Positions 26,554-35,438 of a DNA stretch of 64,000 nt are shown one piece after another. Source of the DNA: CAVRUD01 sp963849635 (GTDB lineage Bacteria; Chloroflexota; Chloroflexia; Thermomicrobiales; UBA6265); NCBI GenBank assembly GCA_963849635.1, contig CAWKIA010000018.1:682001-746000 (forward strand). Reading direction: 5' to 3'. Numbering within the stretch: the first letter of the stretch is position 1; every line of letters begins with the position of its first letter. The notes below the pieces were generated by a model. It did not search any database and was not told the DNA's origin. It was given only the letters and a program-made list of their open reading frames with translations. Position numbers and translations under genes: made by a program.

Positions 26554-28920
26554 ATGAGCGAAACAGCAAATCCATTTGGCGAACGGTTGCGCCGACTTCG
26601 GGAGGCCGCGGCGCTGACCCAGGAGGAACTGGCCGAGCGTGCCGGCTTGACGGCCCAAGCAGTTGGCGCGCTCGAGACAGGGAAGCGCCGCCGCCCGTAT
26701 CCGGCGACCGTGCGCGCGATCTCCGACGCCTTGGGGCTCTCGCCGACCGACCGCGCCGAATTGGCCGCCGCGGTTGCGGATCGAACTCAGACAGCGGTTA
26801 TGCCAGTCGCGATTGATTTGCCTGACGGGCCGCACAACCTGATTGGCCGCGAAACCGAGCGAGCCGAAGTCGAAGGAATCCTGCGAGGCGGCCGAACCAG
26901 ACTCGTCACGCTCACTGGACCGGGCGGTGTTGGCAAGACCAGCCTGGCGCTGGCGATCGCATCCGGGGTAGCGACCGCGTTTCTTAATGGGGTGACCTTC
27001 GTCGATCTCGCTCCCGTCTCTTCCCCAAACCTCGTCGCACCCGCTATCGCCCAGGCCCTGGGCATCCTTCAAAGTGGCTCGCGGTCGGTGATCGATGCAT
27101 TGCGCTCCCACCTTCGCAACCGGCGCTGTCTCTTGCTGATCGACAATGCTGAGCACGTACTTGAGGCTGCTCCGGACATCGCGGCATTGATGGCCGCCAG
27201 TCCTCATCTCGAAATACTTGTCACAAGCCGGGCGCCACTTCGTATCCGTGGTGAGCTCGAATATCTGGTGCAACCGTTGACCTTGCCAGACTTGGGCCGG
27301 GTACCGTCGCCGGACGATGTGATGGCATCGCACGCCGCCCGGCTGTTCGTCGAACGAGCTCAGTCGGCTGCTACCGCGTTCACGGTTACAGAGGTAAACG
27401 CCGCCGCGGTCGCGGCGATCTGTCGCCGCCTCGATGGGCTCCCGCTTGCGCTGGAGCTGGCGGCGCCCTGGATCAAGCTCTTGCCGCCGACAGCACTCCT
27501 CGCCCGGCTAGACCGGGCACTGCCACTTCTCGGTGGCGGCCCACGGGACATGCCAACCCGGCAGCAGACGATGCGGGACACCATCTCCTGGAGCCACGAC
27601 CTTTTGCCCGCTGAAACTCAACAATTGTTTCGACGCCTCTCAGTATTCGTTGGCGGCTTCACGCTGACCGCCGCTGAGACCGTCGTTGGCGATCAGCCAG
27701 GCGCGGTTTCGGACAGTCTGGCGATTGCCGGGGATCCCACCGTGCTGGCTGGGATCGGGCTACTTGTCGAGCGTAGCTTGGTTCGCCAGGAGATCAGTGA
27801 AGCGGGAGTATCTCGCTTTGGCATGTTCGAAACCATTCGAGAGTTTGGATTAGATCAACTTGCGGCAAGCGGAGAAGAGCCAGCGATCCGCTCCGCCCAT
27901 GCTGCCTGGGCAATCGACCTCGCCTTGCGCACCGCCGTTCAACTCGGGCGCCGCCTGAACTCAGACGTTCTGGCTGAGATCGAGGCCGAGCTCGCCAATC
28001 TGCGCGCGGCAATGGCCTGGCTGGATGACGCGAATCGCCCAAACGACCTGCTCAAGCTGGCTGGCGCGATTCTCTGGCCCTGGTATCTCACCGGCCAGTT
28101 GCGCGAAGGTCGATATTGGGCCGAACGCGCATTGATGTCCGCACCGGCTGCACCTCTCGGTGACCGGGCGATTGCTGCTTTCGCGGCCGGACATCTGGCC
28201 CACTATCTCGGTGACGACGATGCGGCGATCCCACGTCTTGAAGAGGCGGTCGATCTTGCCCGCCGAGCGGGGGATGCCTGGTACGAGGCGTTCAGCCTCT
28301 TGATCCTGGGGATCGTCGCCGAAGACAGAGGTGACTATCAACGGGCTGAAGAACTGTTTGAGGCATCCCGGGACGGCTGCGTCAAATCTGATTTCCCTCG
28401 GGGAGTTGGGCTCGCGCTCTTCCATCTTGGCATCGTTGCTTATGGCGCCGGAGATCTCGCTCGGGCCATTGCCCTAGAAGAGGAGTCAATGGCCTTAGGG
28501 AAAGAGATTGGAGACCCATTGCTTCAAGCGTGGTGTCTTGAATGGCTCGGAGTGCTTGAGGCTGAACGTGGGGACCTGCGGGCGGCAGCGGCAGCAATCC
28601 GTCAGAGGCTCACTATCCCGGTCGGAGCGCGCTCAATTCCGGCAGACGGCCAGCTGGTTGCCGCGGCGGCGGTCATCGGCGCCGCAAGTGGTTCCGCAGA
28701 GGAAGCAACCCGGCTGTTTGGGACGCACTCGGCCCTGCTGTCGACGAGCGGAGAAACCACCTGGATGCCCGAGCGAGACGTCTACGAAGGCGCGATGTCT
28801 CGCCTGCGCAACACCCTGGGCGACCATCACTTTGCACGCCTCACGGAAACTGGACGGTCGATGTCGGATCAGGCAGTGTTGGCCGACTTTCAGGCGATTC
28901 TCGCGAAAGCGTCCTCATGA
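26554..28920 (+). CDS. STAND-type XRE-family transcriptional regulator
   Basis: Intact 788-residue regulator. Residues 8-70 are an XRE/Cro helix-turn-helix (LRRLREAAALTQEELAERAGLTAQAVGALETGKRRRPYPATVRAISDALGLS). The NTPase domain follows: NLIGRETERAEVEGIL, LTGPGGVGKTSLALAIA (P-loop), LLLIDNAEHVLEAAPDIAALM and LVTSRAPLRIRGELEYLVQPL. The winged-helix region has ICRRLDGLPLALELAAPWI and ISWSHDLLPAETQQLFRRLSVFVGGFTL. TPR-like repeats fill the C-terminal half, such as ALFHLGIVAYGAGDLARAIALEEESMAL. ATG 26554 was chosen because the helix-turn-helix begins right after it. Core and repeats resemble the 6643 gene, where a LuxR domain sits at the C-terminus instead. The regulated genes may be the divergent secreted protein and cupin. 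Confidence 0.88.
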   Translation: MSETANPFGERLRRLREAAALTQEELAERAGLTAQAVGALETGKRRRPYPATVRAISDALGLSPTDRAELAAAVADRTQTAVMPVAIDLPDGPHNLIGRETERAEVEGILRGGRTRLVTLTGPGGVGKTSLALAIASGVATAFLNGVTFVDLAPVSSPNLVAPAIAQALGILQSGSRSVIDALRSHLRNRRCLLLIDNAEHVLEAAPDIAALMAASPHLEILVTSRAPLRIRGELEYLVQPLTLPDLGRVPSPDDVMASHAARLFVERAQSAATAFTVTEVNAAAVAAICRRLDGLPLALELAAPWIKLLPPTALLARLDRALPLLGGGPRDMPTRQQTMRDTISWSHDLLPAETQQLFRRLSVFVGGFTLTAAETVVGDQPGAVSDSLAIAGDPTVLAGIGLLVERSLVRQEISEAGVSRFGMFETIREFGLDQLAASGEEPAIRSAHAAWAIDLALRTAVQLGRRLNSDVLAEIEAELANLRAAMAWLDDANRPNDLLKLAGAILWPWYLTGQLREGRYWAERALMSAPAAPLGDRAIAAFAAGHLAHYLGDDDAAIPRLEEAVDLARRAGDAWYEAFSLLILGIVAEDRGDYQRAEELFEASRDGCVKSDFPRGVGLALFHLGIVAYGAGDLARAIALEEESMALGKEIGDPLLQAWCLEWLGVLEAERGDLRAAAAAIRQRLTIPVGARSIPADGQLVAAAAVIGAASGSAEEATRLFGTHSALLSTSGETTWMPERDVYEGAMSRLRNTLGDHHFARLTETGRSMSDQAVLADFQAILAKASS

Positions 28921-29088
28921 CCGCCTGCCCGGTTTGACCTGAACGCCATGGACTCAGCCCGTTTGATCGCGCACAATGCGCGGCGAACTCCGGAATCCCT
29001 GGAACGCAGGATCAAGACTCGCGGGGTCAAACGACGTAGAACATTCGGGACTCGCGGGCGCCCAACGCTCTTCACGAGGTCATCGTCC

Positions 29089-30387
29089 ATGCTGGTCATT
29101 CTGGAACCCAACGCCCCCGAATCCGCTATCGATGCTGTTCGAGGTCGAGCCGCAGACCTGGGCCTGGATTCCTTGCCATTTGCTACAAACGGCCACTACA
29201 CCCTGCTCATCTCAGGAGATAACGCGGCTGACGCGGCCGGCGAGTTGGGCGCGTTGCCTGGTGTCGTGGAGGTTGTCCCGGCGGAGGCAGGCGCCCGCCC
29301 AGTGACCAGTAATCTCCGCATTGCCGGCATACGGCCGCTCGTACCTCCCGCGATCCTTGTCGAGCAGTTGCCGCTGCCGGCGGAGGGTGCTCGCCTGGTG
29401 CATCACACTCGCGGTGAACTCGCCAGGATCCTCCGCGCCGAGGATGATCGCCTGATCGTGGTGGTGGGTCCTTGCTCGATCCACGATCCCGAAGCAGCTT
29501 TGGAATACGCTGGATTACTCTCGTCCCTGGCGGACGAACTCCGCGACGAGCTCTGTATCGTGATGCGTGTTTACTTTGAGAAGCCGCGCACCACCGTCGG
29601 GTGGAAGGGTCTGATCAATGACCCTCACTTAGACGGGAGCTTTGCCGTAAACGAGGGGCTCCACCTTGCTCGCCGGTTTTTGCTCGACGTTATTGCCCTT
29701 GGTCTCCCGGCTGGATGCGAATTCCTGGATCCAATCTCCCCGCAGTTCATCGCCGACGCGGTCAGCTGGGCCGCGATTGGCGCGCGCACGACCGAGAGCC
29801 AGGTGCACCGCAATCTGACCTCCGGCCTGTCCATGCCGGTCGGCTTCAAGAACGGCACCGGCGGCGACATCCAGATGGCGGTGGACGCATTGAGTGCGGC
29901 GGCCTATCCCCACCAGTTCATGAGCGTCACAGAGCAAGGATTGGCGGCAATCGTCGAGACACGGGGCAACCGCGACACCCATGTCATCCTGCGCGGTGGT
30001 CACAGCGGGACAAACTACGATCAGGTGCACGTGCAGCAGACGCTGGCGACGCTGCGTAAGCACGGACTGCCGGCCAGGGTCATGATCGACACGAGCCATG
30101 GAAACAGCTCCAAAGATTTCCGGATGCAGCCGGTGGTGGCGGAAGCTATCGCCGAGCAGGTGGCCGGAGGCGAACCAGGTATCATCGGCATCATGCTTGA
30201 GAGTTTCCTGGTCGATGGTCGTCAGGACCTGAAGAGCCGGGCTGACCTGACTCCTGGGCAGAGCATCACCGATGCGTGTATGGGTTGGGAGATGACGGTA
30301 CCGGTGCTGCGCGAGCTGGCCAAGGCTGCTCGGACTCGGCGCGCGGCAGCCCGGGAAAGTACCGTCGATACAGGCCGTTCTTCCTAG
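29089..30387 (+). CDS. 3-deoxy-7-phosphoheptulonate (DAHP) synthase with N-terminal ferredoxin-like domain
   Basis: Condenses phosphoenolpyruvate with erythrose-4-phosphate, the first step of the shikimate pathway. Residues 1 to about 70 (MLVILEPNAPESAIDAVRG ... GVVEVVPAEA) look like the ferredoxin-like regulatory domain known in class I-beta enzymes such as that of Thermotoga. The rest is class I-alpha (E. coli AroG/F/H) in style: LRIAGIRPLVPPAILVEQLPL, VVVGPCSIHDPEAALEYA, MRVYFEKPRTTVGWKGLINDPHLDGSF, GARTTESQVHRNLTSGLSMPVGFKNGTGG, and ACMGWEMTVPVLREL at the end. Metal and substrate residues (Cys of GPCS, KPRT, the His in ILRGGHSGTN region) are kept. ATG 29089 starts the ferredoxin-like domain; an in-frame upstream start at 28948 would add a basic stretch without known homology. 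Confidence 0.92.
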   Translation: MLVILEPNAPESAIDAVRGRAADLGLDSLPFATNGHYTLLISGDNAADAAGELGALPGVVEVVPAEAGARPVTSNLRIAGIRPLVPPAILVEQLPLPAEGARLVHHTRGELARILRAEDDRLIVVVGPCSIHDPEAALEYAGLLSSLADELRDELCIVMRVYFEKPRTTVGWKGLINDPHLDGSFAVNEGLHLARRFLLDVIALGLPAGCEFLDPISPQFIADAVSWAAIGARTTESQVHRNLTSGLSMPVGFKNGTGGDIQMAVDALSAAAYPHQFMSVTEQGLAAIVETRGNRDTHVILRGGHSGTNYDQVHVQQTLATLRKHGLPARVMIDTSHGNSSKDFRMQPVVAEAIAEQVAGGEPGIIGIMLESFLVDGRQDLKSRADLTPGQSITDACMGWEMTVPVLRELAKAARTRRAAARESTVDTGRSS

Positions 30388-30899
30388 TACTGGCGGGGGA
30401 TCAAAGAACTCAGGCCCCGTCCAAGGCAACCCCACTTTCGTTCGTATTCGACCTGTGTGGCGCCAATTGTATAGATCGTTGAAAAACCATCGTTCATGAA
30501 ACCGCATTGCGATGGGTTCGTCTAACAATTTCGTCTAATCGGCGGCAACTGACGTTCCTGCCAGTCACAGGACTGAATAGGTCGCCCGAGGATAGGATAG
30601 TCCCTATCAGCTTAGTACTAATTTCCCGTTCATTAGTGACCGCCCTAAACGTACACTAACGCCGTACTGACGTTACACTGCGTACTGTGATGAACCGTTC
30701 GGGTCATGCCGAAGCAGGTTGACGCAGGCGAAGGCGACAACGACCCGGCTTCCAATCGGGCGCGGGAGCGACGTGGACCACGTTGAACTGGTTTCGTGAG
30801 ACCACTGTTCGAGATGTTGCCCATTCAACGCCGATCGAGTCGGAACGTGTCAGCTAACGAATTGCGACGTCCTCAGGTTCGGCGCACGAAAGGATTCCG
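30388..30899. promoter_or_regulatory. 512-base intergenic region before the response regulator
   Basis: No coding signal is seen. It is less GC-rich than the surroundings. It holds TTAGTACTAA (30612-30621, perfect palindrome) and a GATAG/CTATC inverted pair just before it (near 30592-30608). Further on, an imperfect inverted arrangement of CGTACACTAACG and CGTTACACTGCGTAC lies around 30649-30688. These may be operators for the downstream LuxR-type regulator, but no promoter can be fixed. Confidence 0.35.
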
Positions 30900-31649
30900 A
30901 TGAGCGATACGATCCGGGTGCTGATCGTCGAGCGGGAGCAATTGTTCCGGCGGGGCCTGGCCGGGGCGCTCTCCGCCAGCGAACGGATGCAGGTCATCGG
31001 CAGTGTCGGCACCGCCGAGGAAGGGTATCGTCTCGCCGACGAAGCGTCCCCTGACGTCGCCCTGATCGGCACAACCCTGGCGGAAGCACCAGGACTTTCC
31101 TGCGCAACTGAGATGCGCCGTCGTTATCCGGCTCTGGCTACTATCGTGGTTGCCGCCAACGAGAGCGACGACGAGCTCTTTGCGGCTATCCGGGCCGGGG
31201 CCTCGGCGTACTGCGGTAAGGACATCGCCGAGGATCGTCTCATCGAGCTCATCGAGCGGAGCGCCACCGGCGAGTACGTCATCAACGAGCAACTCCTTGA
31301 TAAGCCCTACGTGGCGGCCAGGGTGCTCGAGCAGTTCCGCACCACGAACGCCGGCGAACTGGCTCAGTCGAGCGCCTTCGCACCGCTAACCGACCGGGAG
31401 CTTGAAATCCTGCGCAAGGTGAGCGACGGGCTGACCAACGCCGAAATCGGGTACGCCTTGGGGATCTCCGCCCAAACTGTCAAGAACCACGTCACCAGCA
31501 TCCTGCGCAAGCTGGCCGTCAACGACCGCACTCAGGCGGTTGTCACGGCACTGCGCCGCGGCTGGCTCTCCATCGACGAGGCCCCTGGCACCGGCACCAC
31601 CGGGCCCGCCCCCGCCCCCCACGTCGGCCCCCCCCACCGGTTCCGCTGA
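30900..31649 (+). CDS. NarL/LuxR-type response regulator with degenerate receiver domain
   Basis: Two-domain regulator of 249 residues. The N-terminal half has the receiver fold (IRVLIVEREQLFRRGLAGALSASERMQVIGSVGTAEEGYRLADEASPDVALIGTTLAEAPG). The phosphoacceptor Asp normally found in PDVVLLD is Gly here (ALIGTTL), and the acidic pair at the first strand is Glu-Arg instead of Asp-Asp. The switch Lys (AYCGKDI) is kept. Residues about 155-215 form the LuxR helix-turn-helix (LTDRELEILRKVSDGLTNAEIGYALGISAQTVKNHVTSILRKL). The tail is Pro/Gly-rich. No histidine kinase gene is nearby, in agreement with phosphorylation-independent control. A perfect hairpin terminator follows. Confidence 0.88.
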   Translation: MSDTIRVLIVEREQLFRRGLAGALSASERMQVIGSVGTAEEGYRLADEASPDVALIGTTLAEAPGLSCATEMRRRYPALATIVVAANESDDELFAAIRAGASAYCGKDIAEDRLIELIERSATGEYVINEQLLDKPYVAARVLEQFRTTNAGELAQSSAFAPLTDRELEILRKVSDGLTNAEIGYALGISAQTVKNHVTSILRKLAVNDRTQAVVTALRRGWLSIDEAPGTGTTGPAPAPHVGPPHRFR

Positions 31650-31710
31650 TCGAGCGACGGGCCCGGCGGAAGTAGGCCGGACATACATTCAGTCAGGCAG
31701 GAACACGAAG

Positions 31711-31740
31711 AGCGCCCGGGAAAAAGCTTTCCCGGGCGCT
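31711..31740. terminator. Strong hairpin between converging genes, probable bidirectional terminator
   Basis: AGCGCCCGGGAAA (31711-31723) pairs exactly with TTTCCCGGGCGCT (31728-31740) around an AAGC loop. It lies 61 bases after the response-regulator stop and 36 bases from the stop of the leftward gene at 31777. Confidence 0.75.
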
Positions 31741-31776
31741 TGGCCGTCTGCTCGTCCCAACTGAGTCTAGGAGAAT

Positions 31777-32307
31777 CTAGCTGGAGGCCTTCTGCAGGCT
31801 CTTCTGGAGGAGACCTACGCTGTAGAACTCATACGAGGCGGCTTTGTCCGGGACATCGACCAGGTGGACGGTGAACCTGGCCGGCACGCCATTGTCGGGA
31901 AGCTGCTCGGCGAAGTAGGTCGAGTAGGCCTCGGCGTAGGCCTTCTTGAGCCGGTCCTGCTCCGCAACGTAGCCAAGCGGATCGACGAGTGGATTCGGGC
32001 TCTTTGGCTGGCACCCAAAGGCGTGGACTTCGATGAAGTCGATGGCCCGCAGCGACTGGCAGATGCCGGCCTGTTGCAGCCACAGTTCCCAGCACTGGAA
32101 GACCAGCGGAATCTCTCGGTGCGGATCCATCGTGACCAACTCATCGAGGCCGAGGACGCCTTTTGCCGAGTAGCCACCGGTCAGTCCAGCAAAGTAGATC
32201 TTCAGGTCACCGTCGCCCTGCTCTTCGGTCACCAGCGCCGACAGCACCGGCCGGTCGCCTTGAAAGTAGTAGGTCAGCTTGCCCCGCTTCTTGATCGTGA
32301 ACGCCAT
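31777..32307 (-). CDS. Hypothetical protein (176 aa)
   Basis: I do not recognise a family. The product has no signal peptide or membrane helix. It begins with a beta-rich MAFTIKKRGKLTYYFQGDRPVLSALVTEEQGDGDLKIYFAGLTGGYSAKG, followed by a mixed region with several Trp and Cys residues (PLVFQCWELWLQQAGICQSLRAIDFIEVHAFGCQP) and a helical C-terminal part (DRLKKAYAEAYSTYFAEQL). Codon use fits its neighbours, and TTCAGCCCTCC on the plus strand gives a GGAGGG ribosome binding site just before its ATG. It diverges from the PP2C-like gene at 32613. A cytoplasmic protein with a compact fold is likely. Confidence 0.7.
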   Translation of the reverse strand: MAFTIKKRGKLTYYFQGDRPVLSALVTEEQGDGDLKIYFAGLTGGYSAKGVLGLDELVTMDPHREIPLVFQCWELWLQQAGICQSLRAIDFIEVHAFGCQPKSPNPLVDPLGYVAEQDRLKKAYAEAYSTYFAEQLPDNGVPARFTVHLVDVPDKAASYEFYSVGLLQKSLQKASS

Positions 32308-32401
32308 TCAGCCCTCCGTTGCCGTGCGACCAGCGCGATCGAGATCGACACGGAACAGCCTAACCTACCGTCGCAAGCCCAACTTACAGCGGGCCGTGTC
32401 G

Positions 32402-32431
32402 TTGGACGTACGTACACCTGATTGCTATACT
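32402..32431 (+). promoter_or_regulatory. Sigma-70-type promoter for the PP2C-like/propeller gene
   Basis: TTGGAC (32402-32407) and TATACT (32426-32431) are separated by 18 bases. Both are close to the -35 and -10 consensus. The predicted transcript would have a leader of about 175 bases before the ATG at 32613. Confidence 0.55.
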
Positions 32432-32612
32432 CCGCCCACGTTAACTTGACCTGCTCCGACCCCCTCCGGTTCCGCCCACGCGGTTGCGTCAAAGCAGCCG
32501 CGCAATCGCCCAACCGGGCAGCGCGTTTTGCCCGATGGCAGGTCTCCGGCGTCGCTGGCTTGTTGGCCGGTTGCGCGCAATCACCGCGCATTTCCCGGAG
32601 GAGCGAATCCCA

Positions 32613-35246
32613 ATGAGCATCCCGGCTGCCAGCGGCGTCGGGTTCGCGATCGCCAACGGCGAACCTATCGATATCGGGTCGCTCCTGCATTTTCGGCCTG
32701 GACGCCCGCGCAGAATCGAACGCCGGCAACTCTTTGCCACGGTCGAGCCGCTCCAGCCGACCGAACGAGGCCGGGAGGTCGCGTCCGTTGCATTGCGGGC
32801 ATTGAAGGACGGCTTCGCCGCCGCGGCAGATCAACCGATTCCAGCTGCTCTGGGCCGGGCGTTTGCCGACGCCAATGCCGCCGTCCGGGAAGAGAATCGG
32901 CACCGCCCAAGTGATGGTCCGGATCGCCGGGTCTACGTCGGCGCGTCGGCCGTCGTGCTTGATGGGCGCGAACTGGTGGTCGCTCAGGTGCCGCCGACGC
33001 AGGCGGCAGTCGTCCAGGAAGGACAGGTTTACGCGTTTCCCGCGCTGGCATCCTGGTCACCCCGATATCAGCCGTCGTTCGAGCGGCTCGGACCTGATCC
33101 AGAACCGCTCGGCCGGTCCGAACATGCAACCGTTGATATTTTCAGGACCATTGCCGCGCCAGGCGACCTGATCGTCTTGTGCGCCAGCGCGATTCCGATC
33201 GCGGCCGCCCGGGACGCAAATGCCAATGGCTTGCTCCCGGATTCGGCGATCGCGCTGCTCCAGGAGGCGCTCCGGCCCGGCGATCCAGACCGGGTGGTCG
33301 ATCACCTCGACCATGTGATCGAACGCTACAGACTCGACGACGCCCACGCCGCGTGCTTCACCATCGGACGGCTTCATGCCCTCGATCCACGGATCGCGAA
33401 GGAGTACGCCGCCCGGATCGGACTTGCCTGGGGCTTGAGCCGTCCGACCGCCAACCCTGCATCTCCGGCACGAGCGCGCGCGAACAGATCGCGTCGGGCC
33501 GGGCGGCGTCCCACCACCCGAGCATCCTTGCGGCATGACCGACCTGATCCGGAACTCGCCCCCACTATCAGCGCGCTATCCCCTAGCGGCGTACGGCTCG
33601 CGGTCCTGCGCCGGCAGCGAACCCGTCCGACGGCTCCCCTGCTGGATCGGCACCGGGAACAGATTGGTGCTCCACTCCATATGCCGTGGCACCTCTCTGT
33701 TCCGAGTGACCATGGCCGGACTTGGGTGCCAATCAATCGACATGCATTGCGGAAGGACGGTGCCCCGGCGTTTGCCGGCGGTGCTATTCCTGATTCGCTT
33801 GATCTGCGACCGTTTGCCCGACCGCTGCCGCCTGTTCCAGCGGCGGAGATCCACGACCATACCGACTCGGCGACGAAAGCCGCAATCCCAGCGGGTCCAT
33901 GGAAAGATCCGGAGGAACGGGGGCCCGGCTGGGTCGAGCGGGCGCGGCTCGCCGCGATGTCGTTTACGGAATGGATTGCACCGCCCCGGCCCGAACGGGG
34001 ACACGGCCGGGCCCGGCGAATTGTGCCTGGTGCCCTGAGCATTGAGCGGCACCGTGCAGGATTGGATATCGGGATCGCGTCCGACGTCCGGTCGCGGCTG
34101 CCCCGGGCGTCGCTCGGTCCGATAGCCAGGCCGGTACTGTTCATCGTCCTCGCGATCTTGATCGGATTTAGCACGTTTGGGTACATCAGGGCCCGGATTC
34201 TCCCGGATCGGGAGGCAGCCGCAATCGAGCATCAGCTGTCGGCGGCAAACGATCACATCAGCGGGGCGGAGCGGGCGACGGAGCGCACGATTGTCTTTCG
34301 TGAGCTGGCGCAGGCATCCGAAGCGCTGGAGCAGGCGCTAATCGAAGGGGCGGACGAGGGCGACGTCGCGACCGTACGAGCGCGCCTGGATGCGGCCAGG
34401 GATCGCGCCCAAGGGATCGTTCGCCTCAAGGCAGGCGAGCAAATTGGTGGGCTGCCGGCGGCAGCGACCGGTCCCCACATTGTCCAGATCGGGAGCGAGA
34501 TCTATATCGTCTCAGACGCCCTGTACCGGTTCGACCGAAGTGGCAGCAGGCTTGTCCGCACTCTGGCTCCAGGCGATCGCCTAGGCGAAGCAGTCGTCGG
34601 GAACTTCCACTATGCGGCGCGTGATAGCGGGTCGCTCTTGGTGACCGACGGCTCGGCCGCGTACACATTGAACTCATCAGGCACGTGGTCGGTGCGGCCA
34701 CTCACGCCAGCGGATGGTCAGGCGGATGTGTGGGCGGCAGCACCGATCGCCGGGTACGACGACAATCTCTATCTTCTCGATCAATCAGAGGGCCGAATCC
34801 TACGCTTTGCGGGTGAAGAGAATCTGGCATCACCGCACGATTGGACCAACGACGACGCCCAGAGCGATTTGCGGACTGCCCGTGACCTTGTCGTAGACGG
34901 CGAGATTCATGTCCTTGCCGCGGACGGCCGGATACTGACCTTCTACCAGGGCCTGCTCAACCGAACATACGGTCCCCCACCGGGTCCCGACTTGATCAAT
35001 CCCATCGCGCTATCAGCCAGTACAGACGGCTCAGCGTTGTACCTGGTGGACGGCGGGGACGAGACAACCCCGGGCCGGGTCTTCAAGCTCGATCTCGCCA
35101 CCGGCGAGTTCCGGGAGTTCATCGCGGAGCCCGTCGTCGGCGCAGCGCCATTCCAGGGGCTGCAGGACGCGATTGTCGATGAGACAACGGATACGGTCGT
35201 GCTCATTGCCGGCGATATCCTCTGGCAGTTGCCCTTCACTGTCTAA
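32613..35246 (+). CDS. PP2C-like / transmembrane / beta-propeller-like protein (877 aa)
   Basis: Residues 1 to about 290 resemble the PP2C phosphatase fold: SVALRALKDGFAAAADQ, AFADANAAVREEN, VGASAVVLDGRELVVAQVPPTQAAVVQEGQVYAFP and PGDLIVLCASAIPIA. These line up with GATxxxA...VGDSRAY and PGDxLLLCSDGL, but the metal-binding Asp residues are replaced (PPTQ, CASAI), so it may be catalytically dead. A proline/arginine-rich linker follows. One transmembrane helix lies at about residues 510-530 (PVLFIVLAILIGFSTFGYI), then an Ala/Glu-rich coiled coil (535-610). The C-terminal 260 residues look like propeller blades (IVQIGSEIYIVSDALYRFDRSGSRLVRTL, NLYLLDQSEGRILRFAG, ALYLVDGGD). GGAGGAG precedes ATG 32613. 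A sensor linking an outside propeller to an inside pseudo-phosphatase is inferred. Confidence 0.75.
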   Translation: MSIPAASGVGFAIANGEPIDIGSLLHFRPGRPRRIERRQLFATVEPLQPTERGREVASVALRALKDGFAAAADQPIPAALGRAFADANAAVREENRHRPSDGPDRRVYVGASAVVLDGRELVVAQVPPTQAAVVQEGQVYAFPALASWSPRYQPSFERLGPDPEPLGRSEHATVDIFRTIAAPGDLIVLCASAIPIAAARDANANGLLPDSAIALLQEALRPGDPDRVVDHLDHVIERYRLDDAHAACFTIGRLHALDPRIAKEYAARIGLAWGLSRPTANPASPARARANRSRRAGRRPTTRASLRHDRPDPELAPTISALSPSGVRLAVLRRQRTRPTAPLLDRHREQIGAPLHMPWHLSVPSDHGRTWVPINRHALRKDGAPAFAGGAIPDSLDLRPFARPLPPVPAAEIHDHTDSATKAAIPAGPWKDPEERGPGWVERARLAAMSFTEWIAPPRPERGHGRARRIVPGALSIERHRAGLDIGIASDVRSRLPRASLGPIARPVLFIVLAILIGFSTFGYIRARILPDREAAAIEHQLSAANDHISGAERATERTIVFRELAQASEALEQALIEGADEGDVATVRARLDAARDRAQGIVRLKAGEQIGGLPAAATGPHIVQIGSEIYIVSDALYRFDRSGSRLVRTLAPGDRLGEAVVGNFHYAARDSGSLLVTDGSAAYTLNSSGTWSVRPLTPADGQADVWAAAPIAGYDDNLYLLDQSEGRILRFAGEENLASPHDWTNDDAQSDLRTARDLVVDGEIHVLAADGRILTFYQGLLNRTYGPPPGPDLINPIALSASTDGSALYLVDGGDETTPGRVFKLDLATGEFREFIAEPVVGAAPFQGLQDAIVDETTDTVVLIAGDILWQLPFTV

Positions 35247-35438
35247 GCTGCACACACTATTTGGTGATTGCGAGCGCGCCAGTGTGCAATGTCGCGGCTT
35301 TCGTCTGCTTCGCACATTGCTCCGGCCCTGAGACAACCCCCTCGCGTACAATGCCCGGCGAGAAGTGCGATCGTGATCGCGTTGCCGGATTGCTCGGGGC
35401 TGTTCTTCCTGAGCGTCGATTGCTACGGAGGGTGAAGC

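Noticed and set aside
29629..30528. 299-codon open frame on the minus strand
   Set aside because: Antisense to DAHP synthase, which is intact and well conserved.
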